A stretch of 64,000 bases of DNA, from the NCBI RefSeq assembly GCF_024679245.1, contig NC_090174.1, positions 44,808,188-44,872,187 on the forward strand, in the 5' to 3' direction. The translations under genes were made by a program, and so were the position numbers. This DNA is from Pseudorasbora parva (lineage: Eukaryota > Chordata > Actinopteri > Cypriniformes > Gobionidae). Positions 24,070 to 35,453 of this stretch are shown here, piece after piece; within the stretch, counting starts at the first letter, position 1; each line of letters begins with the position of its first letter. Under the pieces are notes generated by a model that searched no databases, was not told the origin of the DNA, and saw nothing but the letters and a program-made list of their open reading frames with translations.

Positions 24070-24659
24070 TGGTTAAAAAGAAAAAAGAAAAAAAAAGAAA
24101 CACAAATACAAATTCATAAGTTTTAGTTTGTAATTCATCGCTAATTTAGTTAAACATTTAACAAATTACAGTTCATAGCAGGAGTTACAAAATAAGTTAT
24201 CTGTGCAATGTTTTTTAAAAAAAAATAAGAACAGAACTGGGCTATTATTTGAGTATGTTGAAACAAAACAATAGTGTAATAGTGGTTACGTGTACACTTA
24301 CAATGGGAAATAAGTAAACTCATAGCTGAAAATATGTAGACATACAAGAACGGATGTAAATGGTATTTTCCTTGTCCCTGTGTGAAGATTTGGGGGGCCC
24401 ACCAACACTTCTACGGATTATGCACCCCTTTAATACTTATGGACTATGAACTCTTAGTCTTGTGTTGATGCTATGTGATGCTGAGGCTAGAGGGAAGAAG
24501 TTTGGAGGAATAATGAAGCCCAATTATGCTATAATGTATAGTGTGGAAAAACTAAAACTTATTTGTTAACTCACCCTTTATGGAAAATTAGATTGTTGAC
24601 ATTGTTAAATCTAATTAAGAAGCAAATGTTTGACAACATTTTTTTTTAGTTGGGGAGGG
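24070..24659 (+). other. Gypsy 1 3' untranslated region and polypurine tract
   Basis: Non-coding AT-rich stretch between the pol tail and the 3' LTR. It contains GGGGGGCCCACCA near 24392, shared with the Gypsy 2 3' region, and ends with a T-run followed by the polypurine tract TGGGGAGGG at 24651-24659. Confidence 0.7.
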
Positions 24660-24880
24660 TGTTGCACGCTGAGAATATGTCAAATGTGTTACAATGTTTT
24701 TTTGTTTTTTTTGTTTTCTGAACCAAATGTGAATTTAAGTTTTGTAAGGGGACTATATCAAAGCTGCATCTTAGTTTTGTGTTTTGCAGTTAGATTGACT
24801 TTGCTGTCGAGGTCAGAGGGGAGCAGAAGAGTGACGTCACCAGTGCGCGTGTCCGGAAGAAAAAAAAGCTAGCGAACGTG
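24660..24880 (+). repeat. 3' LTR of Gypsy 1, proximal part
   Basis: Matches 17743-17962 closely and starts TGTTGCACGCTG. It is interrupted after gcgaacgtg by Gypsy 2; the rest of the LTR is at 32059-32176. Confidence 0.92.
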
Positions 24881-25188
24881 TGTAATGACCTCAAATAATT
24901 ATTTAATTTGTTTGATGTGTTTTGGTTTATTTTAGATAATTTACACTAATATAGTGTACTGTTATATAGAAAATCTAAGAAAACAATATACTGTTGGGGG
25001 CGCTGTGGGAAGAAAAGTGTAGTGAGAAAAGTATTAGAGAAGAAGTGCAGTTAACGCATGTTGTTGTTCATGTTAATGCTTTGAGCCCCAAGAAAATCTG
25101 TCACAGAAAACAAAAGAGAAAAACAACCGGGGCAAATAAATCTACAGAAAAGAAAAGACTGTCGTGTTCATTGTCCAAGGGGGCAACA
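24881..25188 (+). repeat. 5' LTR of Gypsy 2
   Basis: 308 bp, TG...CA, with AATAAA near 25137. It contains a 65-codon open frame that also appears in the 3' LTR and is not a gene. Confidence 0.95.
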
Positions 25189-25194
25189 TAAAAC

Positions 25195-25210
25195 TGGTGT
25201 TTCTGCTCGG
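25195..25210 (+). promoter_or_regulatory. candidate primer-binding site, Gypsy 2
   Basis: The same 16 nt as in Gypsy 1, placed 6 nt after the LTR. Confidence 0.6.
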
Positions 25211-25365
25211 TTTGTGACGGATTTTGGGAGGAAGAAAACGGCAAGTGCGGGACGCGAGTGCAACGCGAGCTGAGGGGCGAGCCGCTCGCGAGTCACGGAG
25301 AGAGAGAGCTGTGAAGCGACGGAAAAAATCAATGCAAACGTGAGTTACATGAGTCTGTTCAGTGA

Positions 25366-28300
25366 GTGGTCAAAATGTTGCCTGTGTGGGAAGCTACACT
25401 GGATGAAATAGAGAGTAAATTACTCGAGTTATCTGCTTCGCAACTGAGAAGTTTGTGTGAATCTCTCGAGCTAAATGTGGGGGAAAGTGAGACACACACA
25501 CCTCGTGCGCTGAGACGATGCATTCTGCAGCATTTAGAGGGAGATGATGTTGTTTTACTCGAAGATGAAGGACTATCTATACTGTTAGATACTAAGGAAA
25601 AGATTGACAGCTTGAGAAATTATGACGAAGAGGAAACCGATAGCTCATCCAGTACAGAACGTGAAACAAGCAACGAGGGGCAGCGAAAAGTTGACGCGGA
25701 GCGCCACCCTGTGGGCGTCAGAGGAATTGCACAGGAAAAATCTGTAATAATCACTGCAACAGAATCACAACATGCCAAAACGGACAGAAAAATGCAAAAT
25801 TCGTCTGTTTCAAGAGAAAATGTCACACTAATGCATCCAGTCTACAAAAAAGAACTAAAAATAATTGGACAAATTGGTGAACCTGGCCAGAGAGACAAAC
25901 TAAATTTTTCTAGTCTGGACAGACAGATCCACAGGGCATACAAAAGAGGTTACGATGAGGGAGAAATTGTTGAGGCAGTCATTCAAGCCATCATTCCAGG
26001 CGTCAGCTTGAGAAGTTACCTGGAGAGTAGAACAGACCTAACCTTGCCTGCCCTTAAACAAATTCTCAGAGCACATTTTATTGAAAAAGATGCAACAGAA
26101 TTGTACCACACACTCACACGTGCAGTTCAAGAACCCAAAGAAACCCCTATCCAGTTCTTAGTCAGAGCCATGGATCTTAGACAGAGGATTTTGTCAGCAT
26201 CTGAAAATGTGAAGACCGGATTAAAATACAATCATGAACTAATCCAGAACCAGTTCTTGCAGACAGTTCTGACCGGCCTTCATGATGACAGTATACGCAC
26301 GGACCTAAAACCTTACCTGGAAAACCCGCTGGTGGAAGATGAAGTGCTTTTGGAGAAAATGAACGTATCATATAGTCTGGAGCTTGAAAGAAAGTCCAAG
26401 TTCTCAACTGCTCGACCTAAAATCGCCAAGGTTGCCACAGTAAGTGAGGAGGAACATGCACATGTTGGAGAAGATAGAGGTGCCAGTATGAAGAAAGAGA
26501 GACCTCCAAAGCCTAACAACCTAATGGAAAAGCTGGATGCAAGGGACAAAGTGATCTGTGAAGCAATCCAGAACCTTACTTCACAAGTGGCGAGCCTTGC
26601 TCAAACATCAAGATCTCAAACTGTCAGAAACAGTAGCCAGAGATACACTCGTAATCAATTTCCACCTGCTCGAGTGAACATCAGACGTTGTACCCAGTGT
26701 GAGCAGTCAAACCCAGAAGGGAGATGTGAACACTGCTACAAGTGTGGCAGTAGTGAGCACTGGGCAGCGGGCTGTCGGAAACGAACTGTGCCCAATGCGA
26801 CATCAAGCAAGATTGAGATTACCTCAGACATTATGGAAAGATTGCCAAGTGTGTGCTTAGTGAAAGGGCCATGGTCGAACAAACAAGAGAAAACTGCCGG
26901 TTTGGTGGGACGCAGATGTCTGGTGCAATGTTCGCTAGGAGGTGTTAATACATCAGTTCTCTGGGACACAGGGTCACAAGTTTCAATGGTTGGCTCGGAG
27001 TGGAAGAAAAGACATCTTCCTCACACAGAGGTGAGACCAGTGAGGGAGCTGCTTGAGGAGGGAGAACTCAACCTGACAGCGGCGAATGGGACGACCATCC
27101 CATATGAAGGCTGGATGGAAGTGGAGTTTTGTCTGTCTGGAAACACTGAGATGGAAGGAAGGGACAAACACCTGCTGGCACCAATTCTCATTGCATCCAG
27201 TGAATTGGAAAAACCTATAATCGGCTTTAATGTAATTGAGGAATTGGTCCAAGTTAATACAGCCCAGCAGATTCCTTCAAGTTTCCTTGTGGACACACTG
27301 AGTTCATCTCTGGAAGTTAGCCCTAGGAAAGCAAAAGCCGTTCTCTCACTCCTGAAGAAACGCAAAAACAGCAGCAGTTGCCAGATAGCCAGACTCGGAC
27401 GGAAATCTGTCATTCTTCCAAAGTGCGCGAGAGTGAACGTCAGTTGTGGCAAACTGAATAAGTCAATTCCTCTGGGAATACATGTGATGCTGGAGCCCAA
27501 CCCAGAAGTACCCTGGCCTGTAGGGATACGGGTGAACAAACAGCTCATTCAAATGTCGTTGAAGGATAATGAAAACATCACAGTGATGGTGGAAAATACC
27601 ACGGACGAGGAGGTGACCCTTAATGCACGGACAGCCCTGGGGTGGCTGCATGCAGTGGATGCCATCCATCAGCTGGAAGTGAAACCACCGCCTCCTATTG
27701 AATCCCATCTTCAGCCATCACAAAGTGACAATGAGTTATCTCCAGAGACTGAGCTTAGGGTTCATGAAAGTGAAGGATGGGACCCACCTGTGGACCTCAG
27801 TCACTTACCTGGGGAACAACAGGAACGTGTAAGACAACTATTGAAAGAGAATAGTGCTGTGTTTGCTAAGGATGACTGGGATACTGGATGTATTCAGGAC
27901 CTTAGAATGGACATTCGTTTAAAAGACAACATCCCTGTCCAAAAGACGTACAATGCTATCCCAAGACCCCTCTATCAAGAGGTGAAGACCCACATACAGA
28001 ACTTACTGAGCCAGGGGTGGATCCAAAAATCGACATCCTCCTATTCCTCGCCAGTTGTGTGTGTGAGAAAGAAGGATGGAAGCTTGCGTCTGTGTGTGGA
28101 CTACCGGCAGCTCAACGAGAAGACACACCCTGACCGGCATCCCATCCCACGAATTCAAGAGATCCTAGAGAATCTAGGGGGGAACTCCTGGTTCACGGTG
28201 CTGGACCAGGGTAAAGCCTATCATCAGGGCTTCATGGGTGAAGACAGTAGAGCATGCACGGCGTTCATAACACCCTGGGGGCTTTATGAGTGGGTACGGA

Positions 28301-29805
28301 TACCTTTTGGCCTCGCAAATGCACCCGCCGCCTTCCAGAGGTACATGGAAGAGTGTCTAGGAGAGTTAAGAGATGACATATGTGTTCCCTACCTTGACGA
28401 TGTGTTAGTCTTTAGCAAGGACTTCGACCAGCACCTAGAGGACTTGAGGAGAGTGCTACAGCGTCAGGAGCAGTGTGGTATCAAGCTAAGGCCGATGAAA
28501 TGCAACTTTTTCAAGCGGGAAGTCTGCTATGTGGGTCGAATCATCTCTGAACATGGGTACAGTATGAACCCCAAAGAAATAGAGGCTGTACAAGCATTAA
28601 AGAGGGAAACACCCAGCACTGTCCGCGAGGTGAGGAAGCTCATGGGCTTCCTTGGTTACTACAGATCATATATCGCTGATTTTGCCAGAATAGCCAAACC
28701 TTTGTATGAACTGTTGACAAAACCTGGTATGTGCAAGACAAAAGGGTCAGGAAAGAAAGGCAACGCTTCCTCACAAGCACCTCCATCACAGCCAGTAGAG
28801 TGGACAGGGAGACATCAGGAAGCGCTGGAGAAGTTGATTGCGGAGTTGTCAAGTCCACCCATCATGGCATACCCAGATTTTGAAAAACCATTCGTCCTTC
28901 ATGTTGATGCATCAGAAGAAGGGCTAGGAGCTGTATTGTACCAACGGCAGGGAGGCAAACTCCGAGTAGTAGGTTATGGGTCTCGGACGCTCACTTCTGC
29001 CGAAAGGAACTACAGGCTGCACTCTGGGAAGCTGGAATTCCTGGGGCTCAAATGGGCAATCACAGAGCGTTTCCGTGACTACCTGTTTCATGCACCGCAT
29101 TTCACCGTCTACAGTGATAATAACCCGTTGACATATGTCATGAAAACGGCAAAGCTGAATGCAGCGGGGCAACGGTGGGTCTCTGAGCTGGCAGACTACC
29201 GTTTCAATTTGAAGTATAGACCAGGAACGGCAAATCGTGATGCGGACTTCTTGTCACGAAGACCAGTACCCATTGAAGTCACAGTTAGGGAATGTACTCA
29301 GGAATGTGAGCCAGAAGTTCTGGGATCAATCGGGGAAGCTCTCAAAGCACAACGACGTGGAGAAGTGGATTGGATATCTGCAATCACCTGTAACACAGAT
29401 GTCTTACCTGAGGAACTGACAGGGGGAGTAGAGGCCAGACGGCTAGACCCTCAGGATATCAGGAATGCCCAACTAACTGATCCAGTCATCAGCCGAGTAC
29501 TTGATCTAAAACAGAAACAGATCTATCTCAAACACAAGGATAAATTGAAGGAACCAGAAGCTGTGAGACGACTCCTACGAGAGTGGCATCACCTGCAGAT
29601 AGATGAGGACGGTATCCTACAAAGAAAAATAATGACCAGAATTCAGTTAGTTGTCCCAGAAAACTTGAAAAGTATGATATATAAACACTTGCATGAAGAT
29701 ATGGCTCACCTCGGTGCCGATCGGATGGTGGCAGCAGCTCGTGCACGTTTCTTCTGGCCGAAAATGAGAGAAGAGATAGAGCATTACGTCACAAGAGTGT
29801 GTTGA
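25366..29805 (+). CDS. Gypsy 2 Gag-PR-RT-RNase H-integrase N-terminus
   Basis: 1479 codons ending at an in-frame TGA (29803-29805). Gag covers about residues 1-480 and closes with the CCHC knuckle [14 protein letters not shown] (about 456-469). Aspartic protease: [12 protein letters not shown] near 534. [22 protein letters not shown] near 900, then [26 protein letters not shown] and YLDDVLVFS (about 1008-1016). RNase [17 protein letters not shown] near 1178, with [10 protein letters not shown]. The integrase zinc finger begins [10 protein letters not shown] near 1442 and reaches VC before the stop. In Gypsy 1 the same site reads VCHC, so the stop replaces one codon inside the HHCC finger. The start at 25366 aligns with the Gypsy 1 gag start. 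All catalytic motifs are intact. Confidence 0.93.
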   Translation: MVKMLPVWEATLDEIESKLLELSASQLRSLCESLELNVGESETHTPRALRRCILQHLEGDDVVLLEDEGLSILLDTKEKIDSLRNYDEEETDSSSSTERETSNEGQRKVDAERHPVGVRGIAQEKSVIITATESQHAKTDRKMQNSSVSRENVTLMHPVYKKELKIIGQIGEPGQRDKLNFSSLDRQIHRAYKRGYDEGEIVEAVIQAIIPGVSLRSYLESRTDLTLPALKQILRAHFIEKDATELYHTLTRAVQEPKETPIQFLVRAMDLRQRILSASENVKTGLKYNHELIQNQFLQTVLTGLHDDSIRTDLKPYLENPLVEDEVLLEKMNVSYSLELERKSKFSTARPKIAKVATVSEEEHAHVGEDRGASMKKERPPKPNNLMEKLDARDKVICEAIQNLTSQVASLAQTSRSQTVRNSSQRYTRNQFPPARVNIRRCTQCEQSNPEGRCEHCYKCGSSEHWAAGCRKRTVPNATSSKIEITSDIMERLPSVCLVKGPWSNKQEKTAGLVGRRCLVQCSLGGVNTSVLWDTGSQVSMVGSEWKKRHLPHTEVRPVRELLEEGELNLTAANGTTIPYEGWMEVEFCLSGNTEMEGRDKHLLAPILIASSELEKPIIGFNVIEELVQVNTAQQIPSSFLVDTLSSSLEVSPRKAKAVLSLLKKRKNSSSCQIARLGRKSVILPKCARVNVSCGKLNKSIPLGIHVMLEPNPEVPWPVGIRVNKQLIQMSLKDNENITVMVENTTDEEVTLNARTALGWLHAVDAIHQLEVKPPPPIESHLQPSQSDNELSPETELRVHESEGWDPPVDLSHLPGEQQERVRQLLKENSAVFAKDDWDTGCIQDLRMDIRLKDNIPVQKTYNAIPRPLYQEVKTHIQNLLSQGWIQKSTSSYSSPVVCVRKKDGSLRLCVDYRQLNEKTHPDRHPIPRIQEILENLGGNSWFTVLDQGKAYHQGFMGEDSRACTAFITPWGLYEWVRIPFGLANAPAAFQRYMEECLGELRDDICVPYLDDVLVFSKDFDQHLEDLRRVLQRQEQCGIKLRPMKCNFFKREVCYVGRIISEHGYSMNPKEIEAVQALKRETPSTVREVRKLMGFLGYYRSYIADFARIAKPLYELLTKPGMCKTKGSGKKGNASSQAPPSQPVEWTGRHQEALEKLIAELSSPPIMAYPDFEKPFVLHVDASEEGLGAVLYQRQGGKLRVVGYGSRTLTSAERNYRLHSGKLEFLGLKWAITERFRDYLFHAPHFTVYSDNNPLTYVMKTAKLNAAGQRWVSELADYRFNLKYRPGTANRDADFLSRRPVPIEVTVRECTQECEPEVLGSIGEALKAQRRGEVDWISAITCNTDVLPEELTGGVEARRLDPQDIRNAQLTDPVISRVLDLKQKQIYLKHKDKLKEPEAVRRLLREWHHLQIDEDGILQRKIMTRIQLVVPENLKSMIYKHLHEDMAHLGADRMVAAARARFFWPKMREEIEHYVTRVC

Positions 29806-31197
29806 TGCCTAAGACAGAAGAAACCAAACCGGATCACCAAAACCCCAATCCAGAGCATTGAGACAACAGCTCCGTTTGAAATGATCTCGATCGACTACCT
29901 GCACCTGGAGAAAAGTAGAGGGGGAGCAGAGTATATCCTCGTGGTCATAGACCATTTTTCAAAGTTTGCCCAGGCATACGCCACCAGAAACAAGTCTGGA
30001 AAGACAGCAGCCCGGAAGATCTTTGAAGATTTCATCATGCGTTTTGGTTTTCCTGCAAAGATACACCATGACCAGGGGAGGGAGTTTGAGAACAGTCTCT
30101 TCCAAAAGCTACAGAGTTACTGTGGGATTAGGCATTCACGTACAACCCCCTACCACCCCCAAGCTAACCCGGCAGAAAGGTTCAATAGGACGCTGTTGGG
30201 GATGTTGAGGACCTTAGAGGAGACCGAGAAGTCGAATTGGGCAGACCACCTCAACAAGGTTGTCCATGCCTATAATTCTACAGTGCACGAGTCAACAGGA
30301 TTTTCTCCGTTCTTTCTCCTCTTTGGTCGCGAACCGGTTCTTCCCATCGATCTGGTACTCCCCTCAAAGCAAGTCAAGAACACTCAGTCTCACGCCGACT
30401 ATGCTGAGAAATGGAAAATGTCTATGCAAGAAGCATATGAGATTGCGACAAAAAACATGAAGAAGGCCGCTGCAAAGGGGCAGAGGAATTACAACCGAAA
30501 GGCGTGGAGTTCTGTCTTGGAGCCAGGTGATCATGTGTTGGTAAGGAACCTGTCAGAAAGAGGTGGTCCAGGAAAACTGCGAGCGTACTGGGAAAAGAAA
30601 ACATATGTGGTGAAAGAAAGAAGAGGAGAAAATGGCCCAGTCTATGTAGTAGAAACCATGGATGGGACTGGGAAGGAAAGGGTGCTTCACCGGAACCTTT
30701 TATTACCGTGTCCTTACCTGGTTGATAAGCGGAGGGAAGCCGTTGTTCGTCTGGAAGGAAAAGGATGTACGAGGAACAGGTCAAGACAGGAAGCACACCC
30801 ACAACGAAATACTCACCATGACAGCACTGACAGTTCCAGCGACGAGGAGGTTGACGTGTGGGTTCCAATACAGAGATCAGGAACAGATCTGGATCCATAT
30901 GCAGCGGAATTTTACCCAAAGAGAGAGGAGAGAAACAGGAAACCTGAGAAGGAACCTGAAATCGAAAGAAACATCTACGAATCTGTAAATCTACCTGACT
31001 CCGAGGAGTCTGAAGAAGAAGTTTTGGGAGATCGTGAGGGAGAGCTGGAGGAACGAACAATTGGAGAAGTTGACTGTGAAGAGGGTGACTCGGCATCAGA
31101 ACCTTTAAGGAGAACTGCCAGAGCCAGGCGACCCAGAAATCTATACACTTATGACACCCTGGGTGAGCCCACACTTCGACCAGTGAATTGCAGCTGA
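29806..31197 (+). CDS. Gypsy 2 integrase core and C-terminal tail (after the TGA)
   Basis: Continues in the same frame directly after the TGA. The integrase D,D-35-E triad is visible: SIDYLH (first Asp, near 29893), [10 protein letters not shown] (second Asp, near 30070) and NPAERFNRT (Glu, about 35 residues later). A GPxF-like region follows ([12 protein letters not shown] ... [10 protein letters not shown] ... [13 protein letters not shown]), and then an acidic tail of about 150 residues ending [14 protein letters not shown]. Gypsy 1 ends with the same TYDxLGEPTxR motif, so the tail is a family trait. Without readthrough of the TGA, integrase cannot be made from the polyprotein. Confidence 0.9.
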   Translation, partial: CLRQKKPNRITKTPIQSIETTAPFEMISIDYLHLEKSRGGAEYILVVIDHFSKFAQAYATRNKSGKTAARKIFEDFIMRFGFPAKIHHDQGREFENSLFQKLQSYCGIRHSRTTPYHPQANPAERFNRTLLGMLRTLEETEKSNWADHLNKVVHAYNSTVHESTGFSPFFLLFGREPVLPIDLVLPSKQVKNTQSHADYAEKWKMSMQEAYEIATKNMKKAAAKGQRNYNRKAWSSVLEPGDHVLVRNLSERGGPGKLRAYWEKKTYVVKERRGENGPVYVVETMDGTGKERVLHRNLLLPCPYLVDKRREAVVRLEGKGCTRNRSRQEAHPQRNTHHDSTDSSSDEEVDVWVPIQRSGTDLDPYAAEFYPKREERNRKPEKEPEIERNIYESVNLPDSEESEEEVLGDREGELEERTIGEVDCEEGDSASEPLRRTARARRPRNLYTYDTLGEPTLRPVNCS

Positions 31198-31230
31198 TTC
31201 AGTATCCTTCATACTAAGACCAGTACGATT

Positions 31231-31261
<31 letters not shown>

Positions 31262-31735
31262 TACTAATAGGTTTTATTTTTTTTGGTTAAGAGTTATAAA
31301 CATTTAAGGGTATTGTAAGGCTACAGTCATAATAATGCCAGACAGCAGATTCGTAGGTTTGGCCAGCTTATATATATATATACATATAAGAAAGTCTGGA
31401 TGAAACATTAAGTGATTAAGACAGTGCTGAAGTGACATTTAGAATGTTTAAATACATTGTGGAGGTGTATGTGGTTGTGTCCACTTGTCATTACAGGATG
31501 TTCTGGGGGGCCCACCAGCGAACCTAAAGACAAGACACCTCTCAACACACATCAAGTCTAAAAGTTTAGATGATTGTAGTAATGTCGCACTTGTATAGAA
31601 GTAGAAGCTATTGATTTGTAGTGCTAAGCTGTGAGAAAGCGTGTATTACACTGTTATGAGAACTTACAGTTTAAATGCCCAGAGATAGTAAAGAAAATGT
31701 TTGGTAACGTTTTATTTTTTTTTAGTGGGGGAGGG
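31198..31735 (+). other. Gypsy 2 3' untranslated region and polypurine tract
   Basis: A-run at 31242-31261, the shared word GGGGGGCCCACCAGC near 31505, and a polypurine tract AGTGGGGGAGGG at 31724-31735 immediately before the 3' LTR. Confidence 0.75.
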
Positions 31736-32043
31736 TGTAATGACCTCAAATAATTATTTAATTTGTTTGATGTGTTTTGGTTTATTTTAGATAATTTACA
31801 CTAATATAGTGTACTGTTATATAGAAAATCTAAGAAAACAATATACTGTTGGGGGCGCTGTGGGAAGAAAAGTGTAGTGAGAAAAGTATTAGAGAAGAAG
31901 TGCAGTTAACGCATGTTGTTGTTCATGTTAATGCTTTGAGCCCCAAGAAAATCTGTCACAGAAAACAAAAGAGAAAAACAACCGGGGCAAATAAATCTAC
32001 AGAAAAGAAAAGACTGTCGTGTTCATTGTCCAAGGGGGCAACA
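31736..32043 (+). repeat. 3' LTR of Gypsy 2
   Basis: No differences from the 5' LTR seen by eye. It is followed by 15 extra bases at 32044-32058 that repeat the LTR end. Confidence 0.95.
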
Positions 32044-32058
32044 TAAAAGGGGGCAACA

Positions 32059-32176
32059 CGTGCATGTAGTCAAGTGTGTGTAGAGAAATTCTCGCGTGCA
32101 AAATACCAACTCCAACTGTAAACCGAGACAAAGTTGTGAAAAGAAGACGGAGTCCTGTCATTTCAGGGGTGCAACA
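32059..32176 (+). repeat. 3' LTR of Gypsy 1, distal part
   Basis: Matches 17959-18075 from caagtgtgtgtagagaaattc to TGCAACA, preceded by the CGTG target copy and an 8-bp extra word. It ends against the GATA target copy. Confidence 0.92.
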
Positions 32177-32225
32177 GATACACAAATCACTTTTGCTCCA
32201 CAGTTCTCGGTGTATTTGGTGCAAA

Positions 32226-32764
32226 AGTGAGAGCGCGCAAAACTTAATCGCGTAAAAATGGCGCGTGAGACTCGTAGCAGCAGATTCAAGCAGTTGTAGT
32301 GATTGGACTTGTGATTGTGTTAGAAAAATATCCAAGAAAATTAATGCATTTGTGACCAAATATTCTACAAGTGTTCAACTCTCATTGCATGGATTCAAGT
32401 GTTAATTCGCGGATGTGCAAAATTTGTCCGTGACTTCACATTTTTGATATGGGTGTGTGACTGCGTTTTGCACCATTTGCACTGCAGCAATAGTAGCAAA
32501 AATGTGAGTTTATGAGTTTCTGCATGTGTGATTCCCACCAAAAATACCTTCATACAAAAGGCCCACTGAAGTGCCTTGAAACGCGCCACATCATTCAAAG
32601 TGTTGACGCATCCTTGTTTCCTTTCCTATAGCTTCCTTTCCTCACTCCTTAGCTCCACCCATTCAGGACGCGAGGGAAAGACGTGAGGGCGGAGGAATTG
32701 AATCAAGTGAATTGATAGGCTTGTTTGAGATGCGCCTTGCCTCGCCTGAAATAAACATAGACAG
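32226..32764. other. unassigned DNA between nested clusters
   Basis: No gene. Immediately before the foldback element the sequence reads CATAGACAGTAAAAG, the same 15 nt that begin the hAT-like MITEs at 51160 and (with one change) 55270. A short relic of that family may lie here. Confidence 0.35.
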
Positions 32765-32888
32765 TAAAAGTATGGGGGTAATATTGTTGCTTTATTCTAA
32801 ACAAATATATTGTTATTCACAAATAAATGTAAAGCGAGTCACAAAAAATAAATTTCACAAATCAATAGAATGAGATCCACAAATATAT

Positions 32889-33635
32889 TGTTACGACCGC
32901 TAGGGGTCAGCCGTAACAAAAAGGAAGCGAGTCTCACTACCAGAGAGATATGAAAAGAATGTAAGTTTATTTACAATGAAAATAAGGGTTTCAGCAAAAG
33001 GGGCAGACACGGCCAAAACAATGAACAAAACAATCTTCTTTTGAACCTAAATTACCTCACCATAAATAAAGAAAACAAATTAGAACTTAACTTACCTATC
33101 TCCTTTAACCATAAACAAAGTGACAAACATAAATAAACTGGTGTCAAACCCCCCCTACCTCCCTTAAAGTGGTAAAAATATATACAATAGTATTTACAGT
33201 TGTATATACAGGGTCTTGGCAAACAAATCCGATTCAGTATTCAATAAGCGTAGTCAAGCAGGCAGGGATCAAAAATAAAGTGGGTAATCAGATGGTAACA
33301 ATAAACAAACACTCACAACCTCCTAAAACACTCACAATCTCTCTGGCATGACACTCTCAAACGAACGATGACGAAACGAACGGTATAATCAGAAAGTCAC
33401 TGGAAGCGAAGAACGAGGACGATATAGCACAAAGTCAATGAAGCACAAGGCAAAGGCTGAGTGTTTGGGGCGGTCCTTAAATACTGGTCAGGTGTTTAGA
33501 GGGACCAATCCGTGTTTCCCCTCTGGTAAGTGGAAACCACGCCCACCTGGAACACAGACACAACTATACATACAGAAAGAGTATACACAGACAAATGACA
33601 GATTAAAACAAACAAGTTATCTTGGGGTCTTAACA
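32889..33635. mobile_element. solo LTR inside the left foldback arm
   Basis: 747 bp starting TGTTACGACC and ending GGTCTTAACA, so it is TG..CA with complementary ends. It splits the left arm: the opposite arm reads straight through from ccacaaatata to cagaagtttcac. The target duplication is unclear (atat versus atag). No coding capacity. Confidence 0.7.
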
Positions 33636-34334
33636 ATAGGCCTATTCAGAAGTTTCACAAAAATAAATTAGATTCACAAATAAATACAATGACATTTGTG
33701 AGTAACAAAAAAATCCACACATGTCAAAAACACACAACTCTGCCTTGCATACGCTGCATTCATTTGTGAATCGCTTCCTGTGCATTTGTTGATGCTTCCT
33801 CTGCATTTGTGGATCTTTTTTGTACTGGATATTGAAGTTATATATATCTATAACTATCTATAGCTCTCTCTCTATATATCCAACTCTATATATCTATAAC
33901 TCATATAGATCAGTGATTAGGACACTTCCATAGGAACTGAGGAATGCGAGCGTGTGTCACGAGTGACCAATAATTCCAGCAATAACACCATTCATTTCAG
34001 TGTAAGGCACTGTGTGCACTCGCAAGTGCACTCGCTGGAAAATTGATAAAATCAATGAGATTTTATGGCATTATTGGCCTCTCAGGAATATTGACAGAAG
34101 ATTTTTTTTATGAAGAATGTTGATGTATTATATACTAGATCGTCAGACTCTAACTGCAGTTTCTAACGTGAGATCAATCAATGCTAAAACTATTATATCC
34201 AGATGCTATCTGTCATTTCAACAGTTTTTAGATTCTCTGTGATCTTTCTGTCAAATGCGTTTATATTCATTCAAGGAATAACGTATAGCACCTGAATATA
34301 AAGTTGAATAAATTGGTTGCCCTGTTTTTTAATC

Positions 34335-34515
34335 ATTTAAAGCTTTATGGGCCCCATTGACTTCCATTGTATTTATTTTCCTACAATGAAAGTCAGTGGC
34401 TACCATCAAATATCTGGTTACCAACATTCTTCAAAATATATATTTTTGTGTATTCAACAGAAGAAAGAATCCCATACAGGTTTGGAACAACTTAAGGGTG
34501 AGTAAATGATGACTA
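34335..34515 (+). repeat. dispersed cyprinid-type repeat fragment
   Basis: Contains ccattgacttccattgta, a short hairpin to tacaatgaaagtcagtgg, then cccatacaggtttggaacaa and gggtgagtaaatgatga. I recognise this combination as a very common dispersed sequence in cyprinid genomes, without being able to name the family. Confidence 0.45.
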
Positions 34516-34974
34516 TCTCTTTAAACATGTCACATACATGTATCTTAACCTTTTTTTGCCCAGCTTTAGTGTGCATTCAAGCAAAAGAGAATGACTTTAT
34601 CACAATATCTTTAAATAAAGTAAAAAATTATGATGTCAACAATGCTTTTTTTTGTTCAATGTTTTGTTTCTTATTTGGCAGGTGCCATGACCGACTTCCC
34701 AGCGGCAAGAGTTTGAGTTATTTTTTTTAATTTTTATTACATTACGTTGTTAATATTCCATTTTTCTTATCCTAATTGTATATTTAATTGTATTTTTTTT
34801 TACATTTTATTTGGTCATTTTTATGTTTTGATCTTTTTGTATTATCTTAAGTTGTCTATGTTGTTAATGTTCTTTTTCTGAATAAAACCTTTATATTTAA
34901 TGTGTTTGGATGGATTGTTATTTTTTAGAACCTGTTATATTTGAGTGAAAAGAATCCTTTAGCCATTTTGTTGT

Positions 34975-35275
34975 CTATTATGTATTAGTCATTTGTTAGC
35001 CGTCTATTTGATGACTAGTCTATCCTTGGGCTATGTTTAGACGTCTATTAGATTTTCACTTACAGCCCAAATTTAGCCTTGTTTTAGCCTAGACCCATAT
35101 TTGCTGTCTATTAGACGTATAGATGTAGCCATTCAATAGCCGTCTAATCTTGGGCTATGGTTAGACGTCTATTAGATTTTCACTGACAGCCCAAGTTTAG
35201 CCTTGATTTAGCCTAGACGTCTGGGCTGTGTTTAGACGGTTATTAGACGCCTTTTAGATGCAAAATTGTTTGCTG
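34975..35275. repeat. minisatellite-like repeats with TTAGACGTCTATTAGA words
   Basis: Two imperfect units of about 125 bp. Each has TTGGGCTATG, TTAGACGTCTATTAGATTT, CACT.ACAGCCCAA, TTTAGCCTTG and TTTAGCCTAGAC, followed by degenerate pieces. TAGACGTCTA is itself palindromic. Confidence 0.75.
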
Positions 35276-35368
35276 GGCTGCTATATCCTATTTAAACAGA
35301 TTGACAGGATGGAGTTGTTTGGAACTATTGTGAGATCTAATGCCTCTGGTCAGCACTATATGGCCGTT

Positions 35369-35375
<7 letters not shown>

Positions 35376-35451
<76 letters not shown>
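35376..35451. repeat. AT dinucleotide microsatellite
   Basis: A pure AT run in the core of the foldback element. Confidence 0.95.

Positions 35452-35453
<2 letters not shown>

Larger units (their letters stand above)
24881..32058 (+). mobile_element. Ty3/Gypsy retrotransposon 2 (young, nested in Gypsy 1)
   Basis: Inserted into the 3' LTR of Gypsy 1 with CGTG on both sides (24877-24880, 32059-32062). LTRs of 308 bp at 24881-25188 and 31736-32043 look identical throughout. It has one long polyprotein with a single in-frame stop. An extra 15 bp (taaaa plus gggggcaaca) follows the 3' LTR before the flank. It is a relative of Gypsy 1 but from a distinct subfamily, since the LTRs share little. Confidence 0.95.
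17743..32176 (+). mobile_element. Ty3/Gypsy retrotransposon 1 (old, host of Gypsy 2)
   Basis: A complete LTR-to-LTR element with GATA target duplication (17739-17742 and 32177-32180). The 5' LTR is 17743-18075. The 3' LTR is cut in two by Gypsy 2: 24660-24880 and 32059-32176. The LTRs differ by several substitutions and small indels, including TA instead of TG at the 5' end, an 8-bp extra word (catgtagt) in the distal part and a missing taaa. The coding region has many stops and frameshifts. Gene order gag-PR-RT-RH-INT defines Ty3/Gypsy. Confidence 0.92.
17258..32225. mobile_element. hairpin (foldback) element, split by nested Gypsy elements
   Basis: Left arm 17258-17465 is the reverse complement of 17595-17742 plus 32177-32225. 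Shared words are aaatacac..gagaa.tgtgg, agcaaaagtgatttgt, cgtttgtacgga, cccgcccccaacgggacgt, gtttcaaacagctcagta and ttaacaatggag. Joining the right arm across GATA restores the complement, so the Gypsy pair inserted into the arm of a pre-existing hairpin element of about 535 bp. Each arm carries a different short microsatellite (GATA units left, CTCTAT units right). Outer limits are approximate and no target duplication was identified. Confidence 0.75.

Noticed and set aside
24994..25191. Identical 65-codon frames here and at 31849-32046
   Set aside because: Both lie inside the two Gypsy 2 LTRs, so identity reflects LTR identity and not a conserved gene.
30422..31174. 250-codon minus-strand frame
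   Set aside because: Antisense shadow of the Gypsy 2 integrase tail; no independent motifs.
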